Shown here: positions 6,617-14,293 of the stretch, piece by piece
How positions within the stretch are numbered: position 1 is the stretch's first letter
Layout of the letters: each line of letters opens with the position of its first letter
Assembly (NCBI GenBank): GCA_016206515.1
Contig: JACQRN010000127.1
Coordinates: 1 to 16,105 of the forward strand
DNA: 16,105 nt
Reading direction: 5' to 3'
Origin: Planctomycetota bacterium
GTDB taxonomy: Bacteria; Planctomycetota; SBBH01; JACQRN01
The notes under the pieces: generated by a model
What the model saw: the letters and a program-made list of their open reading frames with translations, nothing else
Told to the model about the DNA's origin: nothing
The model's database searches: none
Program-made: the position numbers and the translations under genes

Positions 6617-7555
6617 TCAGCGCGTAGGGCCTGGCGTTTCCGGTCCCAGGCCGATCGACCGCCAGAGGTTGTTCCATGCCTCCCGTTCGCGGACGCCCGC
6701 CTCCACGAGCACGGTCAGGATCGGACGCTCCGATTCCAGAACCGCCTGGACCGCCCCCGGCGTCTCGTGAATGCGTCCCTGCGCCGCGCGGCCGGTCCCC
6801 GATGTCGCCAGTTCCGGATTCTCGAACCGGAAGATCTCGTGGGAGTTGAGCTGGGCCTCGGCGAGGCGGGCCTCGCGCAGGGATTCGAGAATGCCTTCCG
6901 GATCCGCGAAGGGGAAGAAGACGCGGACCCGCAGTTCCGTCTTTCCCGAGTCGACCTCCGCGTCCAGGACCCCCGCCATCGCGCGGACCGCCTCCAGCGT
7001 CCGTTCGATTCGTCTGTCGCTCGTCCGCCGCGTGGAACCGAGCGTGAAGGCCATCTCGATCGGGTCGGCCTCGCCCGCGGCGGATCCCCCCCGGAAGCGG
7101 GTCAGCAACTCGAGGATCTTCTGCTTGTGCTCCGGACGGCCGCCGAACTGGATCTCCCCGGCCCACCTGCCGTTGGCGTCCAGCACCACCATCTTCGGCC
7201 ATGCGCTGGTGACTTCGTGGAGAAGGAAGCATCCCTCCGGGAGGTCCACGCGTGCGGTCACGTAGGGGCGCGCCGCGTCGACGATCTCCGGATCGGCCAG
7301 GATCCCCGAGAGCTCACGGCTCTCGAATCGGGTCCGCGCTCATCACCCCGGCTGGGCGCTTCCGCTGATCCCGAGGAGCACCGGTCGGGAGGTGCGCCTC
7401 GCCTCGCGGACCGCCTCCCGTAGCCCCCCCACCCCGCGGTACGTCCACTCGAGCGCCCCTCCCGTCTCCGCCGAGAGGGGCGATGGGCCCCAAGACAGGA
7501 GGCTTCCCAGCAGGGGGATCCGCAGCAGGCGCAGCGACGGCAATCGTCTTCTCAT
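6617..7555 (-). CDS. Secreted thioredoxin-fold protein with two consecutive in-frame TGA codons (candidate Sec-Sec selenoprotein)
   Basis: Read through TGA TGA at 7345-7340, this is one 312-residue protein in a single frame. Residues 1-29 form a signal peptide ending PLSA. A thioredoxin fold follows: EWTYRGVGGLREAVREARRT, the strand RPVLLGISG, then QPG-U71-U72-ARTRF at the redox-centre region, the strand TARVDL, and the conserved Trp-Pro (cis-Pro) of SAWPKMVVLDANGRW near residue 119. Residues about 164-236 resemble a heavy-metal-associated ferredoxin-like fold whose usual CxxC is absent. The C-terminal part is unassigned. Since the thioredoxin fold spans the stops, readthrough as selenocysteine is more likely than two genes. 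A SECIS-like hairpin follows. The only ordinary Cys of the mature part that I see is C109. The role is presumably periplasmic or extracytoplasmic redox. The alternative is a recent pseudogene. Confidence 0.72.
7307..7325 (-). promoter_or_regulatory. Candidate bacterial SECIS hairpin for the TGA-TGA gene
   Basis: On the minus strand, arms CGAGAGC (7325-7319) and GCTCTCG (7313-7307) pair perfectly over 7 bp around the loop CGUGA (7318-7314). Two further U-G pairs could extend the stem. The loop begins 21 nt after the second TGA and 24 nt after the first. Known bacterial SECIS elements sit immediately downstream of the UGA with roughly 16-37 nt to a small apical loop that has a G in its first two bases; this one fits. 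The loop matches that of the peroxiredoxin hairpin in four of five bases. Confidence 0.68.
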
Positions 7556-7566
7556 TGGGATGGGAG

Positions 7567-7572
7567 ATCATA
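7567..7572 (-). promoter_or_regulatory. Promoter -10 element of the thioredoxin-fold gene
   Basis: On the minus strand, GGGTATGATCT contains the -10-like hexamer TATGAT, with the ATG at 7555 only 11 nt further on. A start of transcription about 7 nt downstream would leave a leader of just a few bases, so the mRNA may be almost leaderless. This agrees with the lack of a ribosome site. No good -35 box is visible. Confidence 0.4.
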
Positions 7573-7593
7573 CCCGTACGAGGAGGGCATAGG

Positions 7594-8202
7594 ATGGGTG
7601 GGGTGACCGCATTGTGCGCCGTCCTGTTCGACCTCGACGGCGTCCTCGTCGACTCCTACGAGGCGTGGTTCGAGGTGGTCAACGACCTCTCGCGCGATCT
7701 CGGGTGCGCGCCGGTGTCGCGCGAGCGGTTCGCCGCGATCTGGGGGCAGGGGACGGCGGCGGATGTCGAGGCGATCTATCATGGCCGCACGGTCGCGGAG
7801 GTCGACGAGGGGTACCGGCGGATGTTCCGGAAGCACGCCGTGAAGGTGCGGGTGAACCCCCAGGCCGCGGGCGTCTTCGCGGCGCTCCGCGCGCGGGGCG
7901 TACGCATCGCCGTCATCACCAATACCGACTCGCCGATCGCGCGGGAGGTGCTCGCCGCCGCGGGGCTCTCCCCGGATGCCCTGGTCGGCGGGCGGGACGT
8001 CCCCCATGGGAAGCCGGCTCCGGACATGGTCCTACGCGCGTGCGGGCTGTTGGGTGTCACGGCACAGGATGCGCTCGTGGTAGGGGATACCCGTTACGAC
8101 CGGGAGGCGGCCCGCGCCGCCCGAGTCCGCTTCGCGGGGCTCGGGATCGAGGGGGACGACACGCTCCGTTCGCTCGAAGACGTCCTGACGATCGCGTTAT
8201 GA
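7594..8202 (+). CDS. HAD-superfamily hydrolase, phosphoglycolate-phosphatase-like
   Basis: This 202-residue soluble protein has the full HAD motif set. Motif I is FDLDGVLVDS with nucleophile D13 and D15, motif II is the Thr of VITNTDS, motif III is the Lys of HGKPAPDM, and motif IV is VVGDTRYDREAA. The alpha-helical cap between motifs I and II is like that of Gph/PpaX-type phosphatases acting on phosphoglycolate or other small phosphate esters; the true substrate cannot be told. ATG 7594 is preceded by AGGAGG (7581-7586) at 7-nt spacing, the best ribosome site in the window. It heads a + strand run of five genes, overlaps the next gene by ATGA, and is divergent from the thioredoxin-fold gene across 38 bp. 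Confidence 0.88.
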   Translation: MGGVTALCAVLFDLDGVLVDSYEAWFEVVNDLSRDLGCAPVSRERFAAIWGQGTAADVEAIYHGRTVAEVDEGYRRMFRKHAVKVRVNPQAAGVFAALRARGVRIAVITNTDSPIAREVLAAAGLSPDALVGGRDVPHGKPAPDMVLRACGLLGVTAQDALVVGDTRYDREAARAARVRFAGLGIEGDDTLRSLEDVLTIAL

Positions 8203-9182
8203 GGGACCCCGCCGCCGACCGAGCCTGCCTGGAGTCGCTATACGCCCGTTACAACCGGCGCGAGTACGTCTCCCCCGACCCCCTGCAGTTCGTCCTGGCG
8301 TACGCGGACCCGGGCGACCGCGAGATTGCGGGGCTCGTCGCCTCGTCGCTCGCCTACGGGCGGGTGGCGATGATCCTGCGGAACGTCGCGTTCGTCCTCG
8401 AACGGCTGCCGTCCCCCGCGCGGGACCTGCGCGACGCGACGCGCGACGGGCTGCGCCGCCGCCTGCGCGGCTTGAAGCATCGCTGGACCACGGGCGCGCA
8501 GATGGCCGCACTCCTGTGGGGCGCGCGCGAGGTCGTCCGGGCGCACGGCTCGCTCGGGGCGTTCGTCCGGGGGGCGGCCGGTGCGCAGGACGGGACGATC
8601 CTGCCGGCGCTCTGTGCCCTGGTCCGTCGGATCGTCGCGGCGGGGGGGCGAGGCGCCGCCTCGCTCCTGCCGGACCCTGGCAATGGGAGCGCCTGCAAGC
8701 GGCTCCTGATGTACGCCCGCTGGATGGTCCGCCGCGACGCGGTCGACCCCGGCGGGTGGGACGGCGTCGATCCCGTTCTCCTGGTCGTCCCGATGGACAC
8801 GCATATGCACCGGATCTGCCGCTCGATGCGCCTGACCCGCCGCCGGACGGCGGACCTTCGCGCGGCGCTCGAGGCGACCGGGCGCTTCCGGCTCCTTGTC
8901 CCATCCGACCCGGTCCGATACGATTTTCCGCTCACGAGGCTCGGCATCCGCTCGGACGCGGACCCGGGGCCGTTTCTGGGGGAGTGGATGCGCATTCGCG
9001 GCCGAGGCCGCAGGGGAGGAGAGGATGGCGATTGCCGTAGGGGCGCAGGCGCCCGATTTCACGCTGGACGGGACGAAGGGGAAGGTGACCCTATCGTCGT
9101 TCAAGGGAAGGAAGGACGTGGTCCTGTTCTTCTTCCCGCTGGCGTTCACCCCCGTCTGAAGCAAGGAACTGCCCGCCTGTGA
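8199..9182 (+). CDS. TIGR02757/DUF2400 family protein with overlapping C-terminal tail
   Basis: This is a conserved bacterial family of unknown function. Recognisable segments are SLYARYNRREYVSPDPLQFV, IAGLVASSLAYGRVAMILRN, a long variable helical middle, VPMDTHMHRICRSM and DPVRYDFPLTRLGI. Family members usually end soon after the last block, at about 230-260 residues. This one runs to 327 residues because the frame stays open for about 55 codons inside the peroxiredoxin gene. That tail is arginine/glycine-rich and looks like an out-of-frame shadow, so either a stop was lost or a frameshift near 9000 is hidden. ATG 8199 overlaps the HAD stop (ATGA). The final TGA (9180-9182) falls within the loop of the peroxiredoxin SECIS-like hairpin. 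Confidence 0.8.
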   Translation: MRDPAADRACLESLYARYNRREYVSPDPLQFVLAYADPGDREIAGLVASSLAYGRVAMILRNVAFVLERLPSPARDLRDATRDGLRRRLRGLKHRWTTGAQMAALLWGAREVVRAHGSLGAFVRGAAGAQDGTILPALCALVRRIVAAGGRGAASLLPDPGNGSACKRLLMYARWMVRRDAVDPGGWDGVDPVLLVVPMDTHMHRICRSMRLTRRRTADLRAALEATGRFRLLVPSDPVRYDFPLTRLGIRSDADPGPFLGEWMRIRGRGRRGGEDGDCRRGAGARFHAGRDEGEGDPIVVQGKEGRGPVLLPAGVHPRLKQGTARL

Positions 9183-9477
9183 GGCGGACTACACGAAGTT
9201 CGCGGAGAGGAACGCGGAGCTGTTCGCCGTCAGCGTCGACAGCGTCCCGACGAACAAGGCGTTCGCGGAGTCGCTGAAGGTGACGAAGTACGCCATCCTG
9301 TCGGACTTCCATCCAAAGGGGGAGGTCTCCAAGAAGTACGGCGTCTACCTGGAGGACAAGGGGATATCGGCGCGTGCTACGGTCGTCGTCGGCAAGGACG
9401 GGCGGGTGAAGTGGTGCAAGGTGAACGAACTGCCCGCCCAGCGCCGGAACGACGAGATCGTCAAGGCCTGCGAGTAG
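9025..9477 (+). CDS. Selenocysteine-containing peroxiredoxin (AhpC/TSA type), TGA at the active site
   Basis: Peroxiredoxins reduce hydrogen peroxide, organic peroxides or peroxynitrite. Read through the TGA at 9157-9159, this is a 150-residue protein in one frame. It starts GAQAPDFTLDGTKGKVTLSS and has VVLFFFPLAFTPV before the TGA at residue 45. After the TGA come SKELPACEADYTKF, VSVDSVPTNKAFAE, ILSDFHPKGEVSKKYGVYLE and ARATVVVGKDGRVKW with the conserved Arg. The TGA stands exactly at the peroxidatic Cys of the TxxC motif (T42-P-V-U45). C52 could be the resolving thiol. Sec-type peroxiredoxins are known, for example in Eubacterium acidaminophilum. ATG 9025 has GGGGAGGAGAGG just upstream. The length is typical of the AhpE/BCP-like short class. 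A SECIS-like hairpin follows the TGA. Confidence 0.88.
9173..9187 (+). promoter_or_regulatory. Candidate bacterial SECIS hairpin for the peroxiredoxin
   Basis: CCGCC (9173-9177) and GGCGG (9183-9187) pair perfectly around the loop UGUGA (9178-9182). The loop starts 18 nt after the TGA, within the 16-37 nt window known for bacterial SECIS elements, and has G as its second base. It is coding sequence (PACEA) at the same time. The loop matches that of the TGA-TGA gene in four of five bases. The 5-bp stem is short, which lowers certainty. Confidence 0.6.
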
Positions 9478-9505
9478 GTCCGGGGACCGGAACGGCGATG
9501 GATCG

Positions 9506-10273
9506 TTGACGGTTTCCATCGTGATCCCGGCGCTCGACGAGGAGGCGAACCTGGAGGCGCTTCTTCCCGCGCTCGTCGGACGAGCCGGTATCGAGTGCAT
9601 CGTCGCCGACGGGGGGAGCGCGGACCGCAGCGTCGAAGTCGCTCGCGCCTCCGGCGCGCGGGTCGTCGTGGCCCCGCGCGGCCGCGCGAGGCAGATGAAC
9701 GCCGGGGCTGCCTCCGCGACGGGGGAGATCCTTCTTTTCCTGCACGCCGACACGCTGCTTCCGGAGGGGTTCGACGCGCTCGTGCGCTCGGCGCTCGCGC
9801 GTCCCGGAGTCGCGCTCGGCGCGTTCCGCCTCGGGATCTGTGCGCACGGGATCGCATTCCGCCTGATCGAACTTGCCGTCGCCCTGCGCTCCCGGTTTTT
9901 GGGACGCCCCTACGGCGACCAGGCGATCTTCGTGCGAGCGGAGGCCTTCCGGGAGACCGGCGGGTTCCCCGACCTGCCGATCCTCGAGGATCTCGCGTTC
10001 GTCCTTCGCCTGCGCGCGCGGGGGCGGGTCGCGATCGCCCCCGCGCGCGTATCGACCTCCGCGCGGCGCTGGCTTTCGGGCGGGGTCTGGCGGACGACCC
10101 TTCGCAACCAGGGGGCGGTGTGGGCCTGGAGGGTGGGGGTGTCCCCGGAACGGATCGCCGCGTGGTACCACGGTTGCCGGACAGCGGGTAAGGTGGCGGC
10201 GGTGACATGCGGACCCGGATCGCCGGATTCGTCCTCCCCTTCCTCGCCCTCGCTGCGGGGGGATGCGGTTTGA
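9506..10273 (+). CDS. Family 2 glycosyltransferase, TIGR04283 (rSAM/selenodomain-associated transferase 2)
   Basis: This 255-residue GT-A fold protein has the TIGR04283 blocks: VSIVIPALDEEANL, VADGGSADRS, APRGRARQMNAGAASA, LLFLHADT (acidic metal-site motif), FLGRPYGDQAIFVR and GGFPDLPILEDLAF. The sugar donor and acceptor are not known. The family was named because it is found near radical SAM and selenium-related genes, which fits the adjacent selenoprotein candidates. The start is most likely TTG 9506, directly before TVSIVIPA. The nearby ATG 9498 is out of frame and stops after three codons. The last 22 codons overlap the next gene by 67 bp and are probably a dispensable tail. Confidence 0.82.
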   Translation: MTVSIVIPALDEEANLEALLPALVGRAGIECIVADGGSADRSVEVARASGARVVVAPRGRARQMNAGAASATGEILLFLHADTLLPEGFDALVRSALARPGVALGAFRLGICAHGIAFRLIELAVALRSRFLGRPYGDQAIFVRAEAFRETGGFPDLPILEDLAFVLRLRARGRVAIAPARVSTSARRWLSGGVWRTTLRNQGAVWAWRVGVSPERIAAWYHGCRTAGKVAAVTCGPGSPDSSSPSSPSLRGDAV

Positions 10274-12369
10274 CGAGGGAGGGCGCCTCAGCGCATCGCA
10301 ACCGCCTCGTCGGCGAGAAGAGCCCCTACCTTCTCCAGCACGTAGGGAACCCCGTCGACTGGCACCCGTGGGGGGACGAGGCGTTCGAACGCGCGCGACG
10401 GGAGGACAAGCCGGTCTTCCTGTCGATCGGCTACGCCACCTGCCATTGGTGCCATGTCATGGAGCGCGAATCGTTCGAGGATGTGGAGGTGGCCGCTGTC
10501 CTGAACGAGCGGTTCGTCTCCGTGAAGGTGGACCGGGAGGAACGGCCCGACGTCGACCACATCTACATGTCGGTCTGTCTGTCGATGAACGGGCAGGGCG
10601 GGTGGCCCCTGACGATCGTGATGACCCCCGACGGCAAGCCGTTCTTCGCCGGGACGTATTTCCCGAAGCACGCTCTGCACGGGCGGCCGGGGCTGATCGA
10701 CCTCCTCCAGCAGATCGACCGGGTCTGGCGGGAGGATCGAGCGCGCGTCCTGGCGTCCTCCGAGGAGATCGCGCGATTCGTCCGGGAGCAGGCGGAGCGC
10801 GCGGGCGATGCGGTGCGGGAGCCGGATCCCGGGGCTCTCGAAGCGGCGTTCCGCCAGTACGAAGCCGGGTTCGACGCACGGCGCGGCGGGTTCGGGAACG
10901 CCCCGAAGTTCCCGTCCCCGCATATCCTCTCGTTCCTTCTGCGATGGGGGCGCCGGAGCGGCGACGGACGGGCCACCTCGATGGCGGAGGCGACGCTCTC
11001 GGCGATGGCCTCGGGAGGGATTCACGACCACCTCGGCGGCGGGTTCCACCGGTATTCGACCGACGCCGAGTGGCTGGTGCCGCACTTCGAGAAGATGCTC
11101 TACGACCAGGCGATGCTCGCGATCGCCTATGCGGAGGTGTTCCAGGCGACGGGGGGGGAGGGGCACGCCGCCGCCGTCCGGGACATCCTCGGGTACGTCC
11201 TGCGCGACATGACCTCCCCGGAGGGGGCGTTCTTCTGCGCCGAGGATGCCGACAGCGAGGGGTTGGAGGGGAAGTTCTACGTCTGGCGACCGGAGGAGAT
11301 CCTCTCCGTCCTGGGACCGCAGGACGGGGCGCTGTTCTGCCGCTTCTACGACGTGACCGACGGGGGAAACTTCCACGAGCCGCACGCTCCGCAGGGGCAC
11401 TCGATCCTTCATGCGCAGAGGGGCATCGAGGCGTTCTCCCGCGCGGAGGTGCTCGATCCTGCGCTCGTCGCCAGTCGTCTGGCCGCCGGCCGTGGGCGCC
11501 TGTTCGCCGTCCGCGAGAGACGCGTGCACCCGGGGAAGGACGACAAGATCCTGACCGATTGGAACGGCCTGACGATCGCAGCGCTGGCGAAGTGCGCCGT
11601 GGCGCTCGACGAGCCGCGGTACGCCGCTTCGGCCTCGCGCGCGGCGGACTTCCTCCTGTCGAGGATGCAGACGCCCCAGGGGCGTCTCCTCCACCGGTTC
11701 CGGGACGGCGACGCGGCGATCCCGGGAAACCTCGACGACCATGCGTTCCTCGTCTGGGGGCTCCTGGAGTTGTACGGGGCGACGTTCGACCCGCGATGGC
11801 TCGCGGAGGCGCTCCGGATCAACGCGGATATGCTCCGTCTGTTCCGGGGGGAACCGGGCATCCTTTACTTCACCGGGACCGATGCCCAGGGGCTGATCGC
11901 CCGGACGCGCGAGACGTACGACGGGGCGCACCCCTCGGGGAATTCCGTCGCCGCCCTGAACCTGCTGCGCCTCGCGCGCCTGACCGCCGATGCGGCGCTC
12001 GAGACGGAGGGGCGCGCCGTCCTGGCCGCCTCGGCCTCCGACCTGGAGCGTTCGGCGACGGGACACACGCAGATGCTCGTCGCCTTCGATTTCGCGCTCG
12101 GCCCGTCGCGCGAGATCGTGATCGCCGGCGACCCGTCGCGGTCCGACACGCAGGCGCTCCTTCGCGTCGCGCGCTCCGTATGGCGCCCGAACGACGTCCT
12201 GCTCCTGCGTCCGCCGGGCGAGGCGGGAGACCTTCTGGCGCGCCTCGCGCCTTTCACGGCAGGCCAGGGGCCTATCGGAGGGAAGGCCGCGGCGTACGTC
12301 TGCGAGAACTACGCCTGCCAAGCGCCGGTTGCCGATCCCGCTGAGCTCGGCCGGATGCTCGGGCCGTAG
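10207..12369 (+). CDS. YyaL/DUF255 thioredoxin-domain protein with lipoprotein-like signal
   Basis: This 720-residue protein has the DUF255 architecture. An N-terminal thioredoxin-like domain (about residues 28-190) begins NRLVGEKSPYLLQH and carries the CHWC motif at 79-82 in YATCHWCHVMERESFED, followed by VDREERPDVDH and GGWPLTIVMTPDGKPFFAGT. A long six-hairpin-glycosidase-like alpha/alpha domain follows (FPSPHILSFLLRWGRR, GGGFHRYSTDAEWLVPHFEK, DDKILTDWNGLTI). The function of the family is not established. Unusually, the N terminus is a secretion signal, with a hydrophobic stretch and a lipobox-like AAGGC ending at C20, while many relatives appear cytoplasmic. The lipobox lacks Leu at -3, so lipidation is uncertain. 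It overlaps the glycosyltransferase end and closes the five-gene run. Confidence 0.88.
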   Translation: MRTRIAGFVLPFLALAAGGCGLTREGASAHRNRLVGEKSPYLLQHVGNPVDWHPWGDEAFERARREDKPVFLSIGYATCHWCHVMERESFEDVEVAAVLNERFVSVKVDREERPDVDHIYMSVCLSMNGQGGWPLTIVMTPDGKPFFAGTYFPKHALHGRPGLIDLLQQIDRVWREDRARVLASSEEIARFVREQAERAGDAVREPDPGALEAAFRQYEAGFDARRGGFGNAPKFPSPHILSFLLRWGRRSGDGRATSMAEATLSAMASGGIHDHLGGGFHRYSTDAEWLVPHFEKMLYDQAMLAIAYAEVFQATGGEGHAAAVRDILGYVLRDMTSPEGAFFCAEDADSEGLEGKFYVWRPEEILSVLGPQDGALFCRFYDVTDGGNFHEPHAPQGHSILHAQRGIEAFSRAEVLDPALVASRLAAGRGRLFAVRERRVHPGKDDKILTDWNGLTIAALAKCAVALDEPRYAASASRAADFLLSRMQTPQGRLLHRFRDGDAAIPGNLDDHAFLVWGLLELYGATFDPRWLAEALRINADMLRLFRGEPGILYFTGTDAQGLIARTRETYDGAHPSGNSVAALNLLRLARLTADAALETEGRAVLAASASDLERSATGHTQMLVAFDFALGPSREIVIAGDPSRSDTQALLRVARSVWRPNDVLLLRPPGEAGDLLARLAPFTAGQGPIGGKAAAYVCENYACQAPVADPAELGRMLGP

Positions 12370-12378
12370 GCGCGCCGT

Positions 12379-12399
12379 CCCGGGGGGTGAACCCCCGGG
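12379..12399. terminator. Hairpin between convergent genes, possible bidirectional terminator
   Basis: An 8-bp perfect stem (CCCGGGGG at 12379-12386 with CCCCCGGG at 12392-12399) encloses the loop GTGAA. It fills the 30-bp gap between the ends of the YyaL-type gene (+) and the bacilliredoxin gene (-). There is no T-tract on either side, so it may act as a weak terminator or mRNA end protector. Palindromes of this GGGGGTGAACCCCC type also occur as dispersed repeats in some GC-rich genomes. Confidence 0.45.
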
Positions 12400-12825
12400 C
12401 TACCGGGCCGGCTTGCAATGCTTGTCGAACAGCGCCGTCAGGTCCGAGGCGATCTGCGCGGGCATGCGCCCCTCGATCTGGCGCCGCTCCACGACGTGCA
12501 CGACCTTGCCGTCCTTGAACAGCCCGATCGACGGGGACGAGGGGGGGAATCCGGCCATGTACGAGCGCGCCCGCTCGACCGCCTCCCGGTCGGCGCCGGC
12601 GAAGACCGTCGCCAGGGCGTCCGGCTTGACCGCGTGCTGGAGCGCGAGCGCCAGCGCCGGGCGGGCGCCGCCCGCGGCGCAGCCGCAGACCGAGTTGACG
12701 AAGACCATCGCGGTCCCTTTTCCCTGCTTCAGGAGGGTGTCGACGTCCTGGGCGGTGCGAAGCTCCCGCACGCCCAGCCGCGTGACCTCCTCGCGCATCG
12801 GCTTGACCATCTCTTCCGGATACAT
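12400..12825 (-). CDS. BrxA/BrxB-family bacilliredoxin-like protein
   Basis: This 141-residue thioredoxin-fold protein has the family's CGC motif (C47-G48-C49) in MVFVNSVCGCAAGGARPAL, preceded by YPEEMVKPMREEVTRLGVREL and followed by FPPSSPSIGLFKDGKVVHVV and RRQIEGRMPAQIA. In Firmicutes these proteins remove bacillithiol from mixed disulfides. Outside that group the cofactor thiol is often unknown, so the role here is only general thiol redox repair. ATG 12825 matches the usual family N terminus (MYPEEMV); the frame is open 36 codons further upstream but that part is Arg/Pro-rich and not family-like. It is divergent from citrate synthase across 107 bp and convergent with the YyaL-type gene. 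Confidence 0.9.
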   Translation of the reverse strand: MYPEEMVKPMREEVTRLGVRELRTAQDVDTLLKQGKGTAMVFVNSVCGCAAGGARPALALALQHAVKPDALATVFAGADREAVERARSYMAGFPPSSPSIGLFKDGKVVHVVERRQIEGRMPAQIASDLTALFDKHCKPAR

Positions 12826-12932
12826 GGCTGGATTGAACCTTTCCCCGGCGCGGGGCGCAAGCCCTCTTGCGCGGCCCCAAGCCGGGTCCGTACGATCATG
12901 CCCGGGCGAGGGGGGGCGGCGGCGCAACTCCA
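12826..12932. promoter_or_regulatory. Divergent intergenic region, bacilliredoxin / citrate synthase
   Basis: This 107-bp gap separates two divergently transcribed genes and must carry the promoters for both. It is very GC-rich, with a G-run at about 12908-12916. I could not identify trustworthy -35/-10 hexamers or an operator. Confidence 0.35.
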
Positions 12933-14222
<1,290 letters not shown>

Positions 14223-14293
14223 CGCGTACCGACCCGAAGGCAGCCCGTGGCGCGAACCGACCGGCATGTGAAGGGGGGCAGGAGGGCCAGGCG

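Noticed and set aside
7340..9159. TGA reassigned to an ordinary amino acid (for example Trp or Gly) in the whole genome
   Set aside because: TGA ends many intact genes here (vapB, vapC, aroC, HAD, RRM, response regulator, glycosyltransferase), and TGG is used normally for Trp. Only the redox-site TGAs are read through.
6617..9477. Both TGA-containing genes as simple pseudogenes or as pairs of separate short genes
   Set aside because: Frames continue intact on both sides, the stops fall only at redox-site positions, no other stop or frameshift is present, and the downstream halves have no start with a ribosome site. Decay would not place three TGAs so precisely.
10288..12321. 677-codon open frame antisense to the YyaL-type gene
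   Set aside because: Composition is Arg/Glu/Val-rich with no recognisable domain, while the + strand gene has clear conserved motifs throughout.
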